Of a stretch of DNA of 13,615 nucleotides, positions 1-6,046 are shown piece by piece. The position numbers were made by a program, and so were the translations under genes. Position 1 is the stretch's first letter; each line of letters opens with the position of its first letter. The notes below the pieces were generated by a model, which saw only the letters and a list, made by a program, of their open reading frames with translations, had not been told where the DNA came from and ran no database searches. Source of the DNA: an uncultured Collinsella sp. (GTDB lineage: Bacteria > Actinomycetota > Coriobacteriia > Coriobacteriales > Coriobacteriaceae); contig CAAERQ010000022.1 of the NCBI GenBank assembly GCA_900758475.1, forward strand, positions 1-13,615. Reading direction: 5' to 3'.

Positions 1-224
1 AGTGGCGGCGGGGAGGCACGGTGGCCATTATTCGGTGACCGGGATTGGTCAAAATAGTTTGACTATTAGCGGCTAAAATCGCCCGGCGCTAACATTTTAT
101 TTAGATTGAAACTGGTATCGAACCGCTGCGTTGCCAGTCGTCGCCTTGTTAGGTTGCTTGGCGTTACGGTAAGATGTTTTTAGTGATACAGTCGTCGCGG
201 ACTCTACGTGAGGCGATGACAAAG

Positions 225-259
225 AAGGGTCGTTGTTCGGTTTTCCGGCAACGGCCCTT
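225..259. terminator. Long imperfect hairpin, possible bidirectional terminator
   Basis: Bases 225-235 pair with 249-259 (AAGGGTCGTTG with CAACGGCCCTT, one G-T wobble). Inner pairing around TCGG/CCGG closes a short T-rich loop at about 241-244. On the plus strand the stem is followed by TTTGACGTTT and on the minus strand by CTTTG, so both U tracts are short. It could end a plus-strand gene lying left of the window or catch read-through from glf. It could also be part of the structured cluster to its right. Confidence 0.45.
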
Positions 260-266
260 TGACGTT

Positions 267-293
267 TCCGCGACAACTGGATGTTGTCGCGGA
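267..293. repeat. Perfect 11-bp inverted repeat with 5-nt loop
   Basis: TCCGCGACAAC (267-277) is exactly complementary to GTTGTCGCGGA (283-293), with loop TGGAT at 278-282. No T run follows on either strand, so it is not a standard intrinsic terminator. It sits 7 nt after the hairpin at 225-259 and 40 nt before module A, so it belongs to a cluster of secondary structures. Confidence 0.6.
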
Positions 294-308
294 TGCCGCC
301 ACTGTTAC

Positions 309-334
309 TTGAACTCTCGGTTTGAGGCTATAAT
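309..334 (+). promoter_or_regulatory. Possible plus-strand promoter reading into module A
   Basis: A perfect TATAAT lies at 329-334. The best -35-like hexamer is TTGAAC at 309-314, but the spacer is only 14 nt, below the usual 16-18. The TATAAT abuts the left arm of the 334-463 inverted repeat, so a transcript from here would start inside that arm. This is weak evidence and could be chance. Confidence 0.22.
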
Positions 335-463
335 TCCGGAAGTGCGGGGAAAAATCGGAAACAGCCGAGCACAACCCGATTTTCGGCAACAAAACCGCAG
401 GTCGCGGAAGCGTAAAACCGGGGTCTGGTCGGTCGATCTCGGTTTTTCCCCGCACTTCCGGAA
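334..463. repeat. Structured module A: 21-bp perfect inverted repeat around a conserved core
   Basis: The left arm 334-354 (TTCCGGAAGTGCGGGGAAAAA) matches the reverse complement of 443-463 exactly over 21 bp, enclosing 88 nt. The enclosed sequence carries GAGCAC (367-372), AAACCGCAGGT (392-402) and a CCGG-GTC-TCGG block ending at 432. The same landmarks recur in module B at nearly the same spacing. The sequence encodes no recognisable protein. Candidates are a structured non-coding RNA, a non-autonomous palindromic mobile repeat, or a protein-binding DNA structure. Confidence 0.65.
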
Positions 464-476
464 CCGCCCGTCGGAA

Positions 477-591
477 GTATGCTGCAAATTCCGGAACCCA
501 TGAGCACGCTGCCCTTTTCGCGCAGAGAAACCGCAGGTAGAGGCGTTGCGGCATCCCGGTGTGCTCGGTAAGTTTTGAATTTGCCGCATAC
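477..591. repeat. Structured module B: 15-bp inverted repeat, core related to module A
   Basis: The left arm 477-491 (GTATGCTGCAAATTC) pairs with 577-591 at 14 of 15 positions. The enclosed core has GAGCAC (502-507), AAACCGCAGGT (528-538) and a CCCGGTGT-CTCGG block ending at 568. These are separated by 26 and 30 nt, against 25 and 30 nt in module A. A T5 run (598-602) follows the right arm after six bases. The palindrome TTCCGGAA at 489-496 also occurs at 334-341 and 456-463. The arms differ from those of module A while the core is kept, as expected for a diverged tandem copy of a structured element. Confidence 0.6.
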
Positions 592-673
592 TTTCGGTTT
601 TTGCCTCTGTGGCAAGGCGTGTCCACTCATATCATCGGCTAGATAATGGACAGAACAGCCAACTTCGTCTCCA

Positions 674-715
674 TACTAAAACGCCGGCAGGGGCGAAATT
701 GCTCCTGCCGGCGTT
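674..715 (-). terminator. Rho-independent terminator of glf and the aro train
   Basis: AACGCCGGCAGG (680-691) is perfectly complementary to CCTGCCGGCGTT (704-715), and pairing continues inward through GGC/GCT. On the minus strand the stem is followed by TTTTAGTATGG. It lies 52 nt past the glf stop codon and faces the right way to end transcription of the minus-strand operon. Confidence 0.85.
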
Positions 716-767
716 GGCGTGCCTGCTTGTGCTGTTTTCGGTTCGCGCAGAGGCCCGTTTTGGGCTC

Positions 768-1892
768 TTACGCCTCCGTGGGCTCCACGCTCAGCTCGTT
801 GCGGACGAGCTCGAAGGCCGCGGCGATGGCCTTGTCCATGTCGTAGTACTTGTAGCCGCCCAGGCGACCGGCAAAGATTACGTCGCCCTCCTGCGCCGCC
901 AGCTCCTCGTACTGCTTGTAGAGAGCCTCGTTCTTGGCGTCGTTGATGGGGTAGTAGGGCTCGTCGCCGGGCTTCCAGTCGGCCGGGTACTCGCGCGTGA
1001 TGACGGTCTTGTCCTGCGTTCCAAACTCAAAGTGCTTGTGCTCGATGATGCGTGTGTAGGGGATCTCGCGCTCGGTGTAGTTGACCACGGCCACGCCCTG
1101 GTGGTCCTGCTCGTCGAGCGTCTCGGTCTCAAAGCGCAGGCTGCGGTACTCGAGCGTGCCCAGCTTAAAGTCGTAGAACGCGTCGATGGGGCCGCAGTAG
1201 ATCGTCTTGGCGGCGATATCGGGCTCGGCGGCGATGAGCTCCTTGTACTCCACGCCGCAACGCACTTCGACGCCCTCGAGCATGTTGGCGACCATCTTGG
1301 TGTAGCCGCCCATGGGGATGCCCTGGTAGCGGTCGTTGAAGTAGTTGTTGTCGTAGGTGAAGCGGCAGGGGAGTCGCTTGATGATGCTCGCGGGCAGGTC
1401 GCGGCAGTCACGGCCCCACTGCTTCTCGGTGTAGCCCTTTACGAGCGTCTCGAAGATGTCGCGGCCCACGAGGGACAGCGCCTGCTCCTCAAGGTTGGTC
1501 GGCTCTCCGATGTTCTCGGCGGCCACCTGCTCGGCGATCTTGGCGCGGGCATCGGCCGGCGTGACGACGCCCGGCCACATCTTGGCGAAGGTGTTCATGT
1601 TGAAGGGCATGTTGTACATGTTGCCGTGGAAGTTGGCGACCGGCGAGTTGACGTAGTTGTTGAACTCGGCGAAGCGGTTGACGTAGTCCCAGACGTCTTT
1701 CATGGAGGTGTGGAAGATGTGGGCGCCGTAACGGTGGACCTGGATGCCCTCGACGTCCTCGGTATAGATGTTGCCGGCGATGTGATCGCGGCGGTCGATG
1801 ACCAGGACCGACTTGCCGGCGCGCTTGGCGGCGTTGGCAAAGACGGCGCCCGAAAGGCCGGCACCGACGACGAGGTAATCGTACTGGGACAT
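768..1892 (-). CDS. glf: UDP-galactopyranose mutase
   Basis: This flavoenzyme interconverts UDP-galactopyranose and UDP-galactofuranose in the cytoplasm, supplying Galf for cell-surface glycans. The protein has 374 residues, normal for bacterial Glf. It opens with the FAD-binding loop GAGLSG (10-15). YGAHIFHTS (55-63), KGYTEKQWG (152-160, substrate-stacking Trp159), RLP with Arg173, YTR with Arg281, YYP (313-315) and GRLGGYKYYDMD (342-353) follow. These match the active-site Arg, Tyr and Asp residues known in Klebsiella and E. coli UGM. The ATG at 1892 is chosen because AAAAGGAG lies 7 nt upstream. An in-frame start at 1967 would add 25 atypical residues that run through a palindrome. It is the last gene of the minus-strand train, 78 nt after aroQ, and has no role in aromatic synthesis. 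No galactofuranosyltransferase or polysaccharide gene is visible beside it. Confidence 0.95.
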   Translation of the reverse strand: MSQYDYLVVGAGLSGAVFANAAKRAGKSVLVIDRRDHIAGNIYTEDVEGIQVHRYGAHIFHTSMKDVWDYVNRFAEFNNYVNSPVANFHGNMYNMPFNMNTFAKMWPGVVTPADARAKIAEQVAAENIGEPTNLEEQALSLVGRDIFETLVKGYTEKQWGRDCRDLPASIIKRLPCRFTYDNNYFNDRYQGIPMGGYTKMVANMLEGVEVRCGVEYKELIAAEPDIAAKTIYCGPIDAFYDFKLGTLEYRSLRFETETLDEQDHQGVAVVNYTEREIPYTRIIEHKHFEFGTQDKTVITREYPADWKPGDEPYYPINDAKNEALYKQYEELAAQEGDVIFAGRLGGYKYYDMDKAIAAAFELVRNELSVEPTEA

Positions 1893-1935
1893 GGATATGC
1901 TCCTTTTTATGTCAATCGAACAGTTACTTAAGTTT

Positions 1936-1966
1936 TGGGACAAACAAACCTGATTATTTTGTCCCA
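1936..1966. repeat. 9-bp inverted repeat between aroQ and glf
   Basis: TGGGACAAA (1936-1944) is the exact reverse complement of TTTGTCCCA (1958-1966), with a 13-nt AT-rich loop. It starts 5 nt past the aroQ stop codon. On the minus strand the stem is followed by AAAACTT, not by a U tract, so it is not a typical terminator. It may stabilise the aroQ 3' end or be an intergenic repeat of the GGGAC type also seen at 2470-2510 and 13538-13615. Confidence 0.6.
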
Positions 1967-1970
1967 TGGA

Positions 1971-2408
1971 TTAGTGCAGCAGATGCTCTTTCAGCAGCTC
2001 CAACGCATGGGCGTAGCCCTGGAGGCCTTCGCCGGTGATGGTGGCAAAGCAGGCCAGGCGGGCGTAGCTCACCTGGCGGAAGTCCTCGCGCGTCTCGACG
2101 GCACTGATGTGGACCTCGACGGCGGGGATGGCGACGGCCTTGAGGGCGTCTAGGATCGCCACGCTCGTGTGCGTGTAAGCCGCCGGGTTGATGACGATGC
2201 CGTCGACCTTGCCGTATGCCTCCTGGATCTTGTCGACGATGCTGCCCTCGTGGTTGGACTGGAAGACCTCGACCTCGTCGAAGTCCTGTGCGGCGCCGGC
2301 CTCCTTGCAGATCTGGACCAAGCGGTCGTAGTTGTCGCTGCCGTAGATGCCCGGCTCGCGAATGCCGAGCATGTTGAGGTTGGGTCCGTTGATGACGAGA
2401 GCTTTCAT
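1971..2408 (-). CDS. aroQ: 3-dehydroquinate dehydratase, type II
   Basis: This enzyme catalyses step 3 of the shikimate pathway, the trans-dehydration of 3-dehydroquinate to 3-dehydroshikimate. The product has 145 residues, typical of the type II family, whose members are dodecamers with flavodoxin-like subunits. Diagnostic features are NGPNLNMLG (7-15), the lid Arg17 and catalytic Tyr22 (REPGIYG), the FQSNHEG motif (49-55), NPAAYTHTS (74-82) with the substrate-binding Asn74, and EVHIS (98-102) with the catalytic His100. The ATG at 2408 is preceded by AAAGGAAG about 6 nt upstream. Upstream in-frame codons run through the palindrome at 2470-2510 and look non-coding. It lies 100 nt after the aroEK stop, the widest gap in the aro train. 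No type I AroD is present, so this is the pathway's dehydratase. Confidence 0.96.
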   Translation of the reverse strand: MKALVINGPNLNMLGIREPGIYGSDNYDRLVQICKEAGAAQDFDEVEVFQSNHEGSIVDKIQEAYGKVDGIVINPAAYTHTSVAILDALKAVAIPAVEVHISAVETREDFRQVSYARLACFATITGEGLQGYAHALELLKEHLLH

Positions 2409-2469
2409 GGTTGCTTCCTTTGTGGTCTGGTTGGTGGCGGGGCTTGCTGTCTGCGACGTTTGCCCAGAT

Positions 2470-2510
2470 AAAACCTGCCAAAATAAACCTGTCCCTTTTT
2501 GGCAGGTTTT
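2470..2510. terminator. Perfect 14-bp hairpin after aroEK, terminator-like on both strands
   Basis: AAAACCTGCCAAAA (2470-2483) is the exact reverse complement of 2497-2510, with a 13-nt loop containing GTCCC. Because the arms begin with A runs and end with T runs, each strand reads as a GC stem followed by TTTT, a bidirectional terminator layout. The TAA stop of aroEK (2509-2511) lies inside the right arm. In the minus direction it would reduce transcription into aroQ and glf, so aroQ expression may depend on read-through or on an unseen promoter. Confidence 0.6.
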
Positions 2511-3747
2511 AGAGGGTGTCAAGGACGGCGCGGGCGGTGTTGGCTGCGCAGTCGCGCGAGTCGATGATGTGGTCGGCCCAGGCGCGGTAGCGCGGCATAC
2601 GCTGCTCAGCCAGCTTATCGATACCGTCGCGGGCGGTGATGGGGCGACCTTTGTGGGCGAGCTCATCGAGCTTACGGTTGAGCATCACAATCTGACTGTT
2701 CTGGTGCAGCAGCGGGTAGTTCTCGTCTCGCGTGACGACGCCGCCGCCGGTGGAAAGCACCAAGCCGCTGCGCCTGGAGATGTCAGCCAGGGCCGCCGTC
2801 TCCTGCTCGCGGAAGGCCGGCTCGCCGCGCTCGACGATAAAGTCGGCGCAAGGCATGCCCAGACGCTCCTCGAGGGCGCGGTCCAGGTCGATGTGCTCGC
2901 GGCCGGTGAGCAGGGCAATCTGCTCACCTACGCGGGTTTTCCCCGAGCCCGGCATGCCGATCAGGGCAATGTTCTGCTCATGGCGGGAAAGACGCTCCGT
3001 CACGTCCAGGATGCGCTCGCGCGGGGTGACCTGGCCGGTATAGCGCTCGACGGCTTGCGCCGCTTGGGCCACAAGCATGAGCAAGCCGCCGATGCAGGGG
3101 ATGCACCGACGCTCGGCCTCGAGCATGAGTCCCGTGCGGGCGGGGTTGTAGACGATATCGATAACGCCCTCGAGCGCGTCGAGGCCCTCGAGCGTGCAAG
3201 GCGCGTCGGGGCAGTGGGGGAACATACCGGCAGGCGTGCAGTTGACGAGCATCGCGGCGTCGGGCTGCTGTGCGATGTTGTCGTAGTTGACCTCGCTTGT
3301 GCGGCCGACGGGCACCACGATCGCTCCCAGGTCGCCCAGCACCATACTTGCCGTGGTACCGGCGCCGCCGGTGGCTCCGAGCACGAGGGCCTTCTTGCCG
3401 GCAATCTCTACACCCAGCTCCTCGACCAGGCACTGAAAACCGAAGTAGTCGGTGTTGTCTCCGCGCAGGCGGCCATCGGGCAGACGCGTGATCGTGTTGA
3501 CGTTGCCCATGCGTTCGGCGAGCGGGCTCAGCTCGTCCAGGTAGTCCATGACGGCGCGCTTATAGGGGATGGTCACGTTGGTGCCCTCCCACTCGTCGCC
3601 CGTCATAAAGGCCGCGAGGTCTTCGGGCTTGCGCTCAAAACGCACGTACTCAAGCCCCGCGAGCTCTTTGTAGATGGTCGGGGTGTAGCTGTGGCCCAGC
3701 ACGCGGCCCAGCACGCCGTAGGGACGGGTTGCGGCGACGTCAGTCAT
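2509..3747 (-). CDS. aroEK: Bifunctional shikimate dehydrogenase / shikimate kinase (AroE-AroK fusion)
   Basis: One 412-residue protein carries two consecutive shikimate-pathway steps. Residues 1-255 or so form an AroE-type dehydrogenase: GHSYTP (19-23, shikimate-binding Ser/Thr), NVTIPYK with catalytic Lys63, GNVNT (81-85), DNTD with Asp100, the dinucleotide loop GATGGAG (124-130), VGRT (147-150, Arg149 fits NADPH use), and GGLLMLVAQA (220-229). Residues 258-412 are a P-loop shikimate kinase: GMPGSGKT (264-271), DLD (287-289), FR (312-313), GGG (334-336), a GRPI lid (367-370) and the RMPRYRAWA segment (383-391). Both halves look catalytically intact. The ATG at 3747 abuts the TAG of pheA with no gap, and GGAGG lies 8 nt upstream, so translation is probably coupled. 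The first domain reduces 3-dehydroshikimate to shikimate and the second phosphorylates shikimate with ATP, so the product passes directly to the fused partner. Confidence 0.94.
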   Translation of the reverse strand: MTDVAATRPYGVLGRVLGHSYTPTIYKELAGLEYVRFERKPEDLAAFMTGDEWEGTNVTIPYKRAVMDYLDELSPLAERMGNVNTITRLPDGRLRGDNTDYFGFQCLVEELGVEIAGKKALVLGATGGAGTTASMVLGDLGAIVVPVGRTSEVNYDNIAQQPDAAMLVNCTPAGMFPHCPDAPCTLEGLDALEGVIDIVYNPARTGLMLEAERRCIPCIGGLLMLVAQAAQAVERYTGQVTPRERILDVTERLSRHEQNIALIGMPGSGKTRVGEQIALLTGREHIDLDRALEERLGMPCADFIVERGEPAFREQETAALADISRRSGLVLSTGGGVVTRDENYPLLHQNSQIVMLNRKLDELAHKGRPITARDGIDKLAEQRMPRYRAWADHIIDSRDCAANTARAVLDTL

Positions 3748-4893
3748 CTAGAGCACCTCCGTGTAGCTGCCAAAGTAGGTGAAGCTCTCGCATACGTCGT
3801 CGATGGAATCGAGCAGGTCGTCGAGGGCCTTGCTACCAAAGGGACAGTCCAGATCGAAGTAGAACATAAACTCAAAGTCGCGTCCGGGGATGGGGCGGCT
3901 CTCGAGCTTGATAAGGTTGATGTTGAGCGCATAGAAGCGCTCGAGCACGCGATAGAGAGCGCCCGGTTCGTTGGCCGTGGTGATCATGAGCGAGGTACGG
4001 TTGGCACCGGGATAGACGCGTGGCTCGCGGCTGATGACGACAAAGCGCGTGTAGTTGTTGTCCGAGTCCTGAATGTTGGGCTCCAGCACCTCCAGACCGT
4101 AGAGCGCCGCGCAACTGCGCGAGGCGATGGCGGCGAGGTCGGTACGCTCGGAGTTGGCGACCATCTCGGCCGACATAGCCGTGTTGGGATACTTAGTGGC
4201 ATGCAGATCGTGCGCTTCGATAAAGCCGGCGCATTGCGCGATGGCCTGACCGTGGCTATAGACCTCACGAACATCCTGCAGCTTGGTGCCGGGCTTGACG
4301 AGCAGGTTGTGGTCGATCTTGAGGCGCAGCGACCGCACAATGTGGAAGTCGAACTGCGCGAGCAGGTCGTAGACCGCGTTGACCGAGCCCGCGGTGGAGT
4401 TTTCGATGGGCAGTACGCCAAACTCGCAGAAGCCGTCGCGCACAGCGCGCATGACACCTTCAAAGGTCTCGAAGAACGCGATATCGGGCACGGCGAAGAG
4501 CTTGCACGCGGCGATCTGGCTGTAGGCACCCTCAACGCCCTGGCAGGCGACGCTGGCAGTCTGGGGGAAGGGCGTGTCGAAGGCCCCGGCGGTGGCGTGG
4601 GCCTTTTGCGAGACCGTGATGCCCTTGAGCTCGTTGATATAGCGTTGCTGCTCGGCCTTGCTCATGCTCATGAGGAGGCGGAACAGCGTGATGGTCTGCG
4701 CCTCGTAGCGCTCGGGCGCGCGGCCGGCAAGGTTGTTGAGTTTGGAGCGCTCGCGGGCGGGGTCGAAGACGGCCTTGCCCATCTCGATCTTTGACTTGGC
4801 GACCTCGGTGGCAATATCCATGCGTTCGATAAAACTGTTGAGCAGGGTAGTGTCGATGCCATCGATGGCCTGGCGAATGTCAGCAAGGTCCAT
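3748..4893 (-). CDS. pheA: Bifunctional chorismate mutase / prephenate dehydratase (P-protein)
   Basis: This cytoplasmic enzyme converts chorismate to prephenate and then to phenylpyruvate for phenylalanine. Of the 381 residues, about 1-90 are an all-helical AroQ-class chorismate mutase (start MDLADIRQAIDGID; Lys40 and the FDPARE segment 43-48 sit where active-site residues are expected). About 113-290 is the prephenate dehydratase domain, with GVEGAYS (119-125), ENSTAGSV (164-171) and the catalytic TRF motif (282-284). About 300-381 is an ACT domain with GALYRVL (311-317) and ESRP (331-334), the phenylalanine-binding elements, so feedback inhibition by Phe is expected. The ATG at 4893 is preferred because AAAGGGG lies about 5 nt upstream. 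A GTG five codons earlier would be in frame but overlaps that site. The gene starts 54 nt after aroC and its TAG directly touches the aroEK ATG. Confidence 0.95.
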   Translation of the reverse strand: MDLADIRQAIDGIDTTLLNSFIERMDIATEVAKSKIEMGKAVFDPARERSKLNNLAGRAPERYEAQTITLFRLLMSMSKAEQQRYINELKGITVSQKAHATAGAFDTPFPQTASVACQGVEGAYSQIAACKLFAVPDIAFFETFEGVMRAVRDGFCEFGVLPIENSTAGSVNAVYDLLAQFDFHIVRSLRLKIDHNLLVKPGTKLQDVREVYSHGQAIAQCAGFIEAHDLHATKYPNTAMSAEMVANSERTDLAAIASRSCAALYGLEVLEPNIQDSDNNYTRFVVISREPRVYPGANRTSLMITTANEPGALYRVLERFYALNINLIKLESRPIPGRDFEFMFYFDLDCPFGSKALDDLLDSIDDVCESFTYFGSYTEVL

Positions 4894-4919
4894 AGGGACC
4901 CCTTTCACTGGGTGGGAGT

Positions 4920-4939
4920 GGGGGCCGGAGTTGGCCCCC
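4920..4939 (-). other. GC-rich 7-bp hairpin in the aroC-pheA spacer
   Basis: GGGGGCC (4920-4926) pairs with GGCCCCC (4933-4939) around a 6-nt loop, inside the 54-nt gap between aroC and pheA. No U tract follows on the minus strand, so termination is unlikely. It lies about 15 nt upstream of the pheA Shine-Dalgarno site and could affect mRNA processing or pheA translation. It may equally be a by-product of the GC-rich spacer. Confidence 0.4.
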
Positions 4940-4947
4940 GGAGATTT

Positions 4948-6045
4948 TTAGCGCTGGGCGGCGTCCTCGAGGAGGGCGTCCCAGATGGCCAGTGCTGCGG
5001 CTGCCTCGGCTACGGGGACGGCGCGCGGGACGATGCAGGGATCGTGGCGGCCGTGGACCGAGAGCTCGGCATTTTCCATAGCGTCCATGTCTACCGTCTG
5101 CTGCTCTCGGCCAATGGAGGGCGTGGGCTTTACGGCCATGCGCCACATGACGGGTGCGCCGGTCGAAATGCCGCCCAGGATGCCGCCGGCATTATTGGAC
5201 TCGACCTCGATCTTGCCGGTCTCGGCGTCGATGCGATACGGATCGTTGTTCTCGCTGCCGCGCATGGCGGCGACGGCAAAGCCCATGCCAAACTCCACGC
5301 CCTTCACGGCGGGAATCCCAAACGCGATCTGCGCGATGCGGTTCTCGATGCCGTCGAACATGGGGTCGCCGATGCCTGCGGACAGGCCGTAGATACCGCA
5401 CTCCACGATGCCACCGATGCTGTCGAGCTCGTCGCGCGCGGCAAGGATCTCCTCGCGCATGCGACCGGCAGCCGCGGTGTCGATGCACGGCAGGTCGTTC
5501 GAAAGAATCGCCTTGCGGTCGGCCTCACGATAGACCATGTCGTCCATGGGCAGATCGGAGATGCCACCGATCTGCGCCACGTGCGCCATCACGTTAATGC
5601 CGCGGGCCTCGAGCGCCTGCAGCGCGATGCCACCCGCGATGCATAAGGGCGCCGTCAGGCGGCCGGAGAAGTGCCCGCCGCCGGCGACGTCGTGCATGTT
5701 GTGGTACTTCACGCGTGCCGGGAAATCTGCATGGCCCGGACGGGGCTTGCGGCGCAGCTCGGAGTAGTCCTTGGAGCGCGTGTTGGTGTTCTCGATGATC
5801 GCGGCGATGGGCGCGCCCGTGGTGTGTCCATCAACTATGCCGGCGATAATGTGGGCGGCGTCGGCCTCGCGGCGCTTGGTCGCGGTCTCGTCGCGGCCGG
5901 GGGCGCGACGGTCCAAAAAGGTCTGCAGCTGCTCCAGGTCAACGGCGATACCTGCCGGAATGCCGTCGAGCGAGCAGCCGATGGCGGGGGAGTGCGACTG
6001 GCCGAAGATGCTTACGTGCAAGACGTTGCCAAAGGTCGAGGACAT
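4948..6045 (-). CDS. aroC: Chorismate synthase
   Basis: This enzyme performs the last common step, anti-1,4-elimination of phosphate from 5-enolpyruvylshikimate-3-phosphate to chorismate, using reduced FMN. Its 365 residues are a standard length. Family blocks seen are FGQSHSPAIG (14-23) with catalytic His18, RRAPGRDETATKRREAD (46-62), RPGHADFPARVKYH (102-115), GGGHFSGR (122-129), GGISTGAPVMWRMAVKPTPS (291-310) and HDPC (334-337). The first block reads GQSHS where the common signature is GESHG, a variant I recall from clostridial enzymes. The ATG at 6045 follows AGGAGGAG by 5 nt. The aroA stop codon TAG (6047-6049) lies inside this ribosome-binding region, one base from the ATG, which points to translational coupling. 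No flavin reductase domain is fused, so reduced FMN must come from elsewhere. Confidence 0.96.
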   Translation of the reverse strand: MSSTFGNVLHVSIFGQSHSPAIGCSLDGIPAGIAVDLEQLQTFLDRRAPGRDETATKRREADAAHIIAGIVDGHTTGAPIAAIIENTNTRSKDYSELRRKPRPGHADFPARVKYHNMHDVAGGGHFSGRLTAPLCIAGGIALQALEARGINVMAHVAQIGGISDLPMDDMVYREADRKAILSNDLPCIDTAAAGRMREEILAARDELDSIGGIVECGIYGLSAGIGDPMFDGIENRIAQIAFGIPAVKGVEFGMGFAVAAMRGSENNDPYRIDAETGKIEVESNNAGGILGGISTGAPVMWRMAVKPTPSIGREQQTVDMDAMENAELSVHGRHDPCIVPRAVPVAEAAAALAIWDALLEDAAQR

Positions 6046-6046
6046 G

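Larger units (their letters stand above)
1..767. other. Gene-free, structure-rich intergenic region downstream of glf
   Basis: No reading frame here looks like a protein gene. The frames that stay open between about 174 and 630 run through inverted repeats, have no good ribosome binding site and give arginine/cysteine-rich low-complexity translations. Bases 1-220 are less GC-rich than the coding part and show no clear motif. From 225 onward the sequence is dominated by inverted repeats: hairpins at 225-259 and 267-293, two long-armed modules at 334-463 and 477-591, and the glf terminator at 674-715. Whether the structured part is an RNA gene, a mobile palindromic repeat or a set of terminators cannot be settled from one copy. 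Confidence 0.7.

Noticed and set aside
174..503. A 109-codon plus-strand frame in the left intergenic region
   Set aside because: It runs through two hairpins and module A, has no Shine-Dalgarno site, and its codons are constrained by the inverted repeats. No protein family is suggested.
334..591. A CRISPR array as explanation for the repeated cores
   Set aside because: There are only two diverged copies about 135 nt apart, with no regular short repeats and spacers and no cas genes.
204..630. Overlapping minus-strand frames of 94 to 140 codons
   Set aside because: Several frames are open over the same structured repeat DNA, as expected by chance in a GC-rich stretch. None shows motifs or a good start.
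1896..1915. TTGACA on the minus strand (1915-1910) as a glf promoter
   Set aside because: A matching -10 would fall inside the glf coding sequence, so it cannot drive the gene from its start codon.
609..1931. A 440-codon open frame on the plus strand opposite glf
   Set aside because: It has the same antisense by-product character (leucine/valine/aspartate-rich low complexity). The glf frame carries all family motifs and a ribosome binding site.
2347..4794. An 815-codon open frame on the plus strand opposite aroQ, aroEK and pheA
   Set aside because: It lies antisense to three genes with complete catalytic motifs. Its translation is Val/Gly/Asp/His-rich without a fold signature, a typical by-product of GC-rich codon use.
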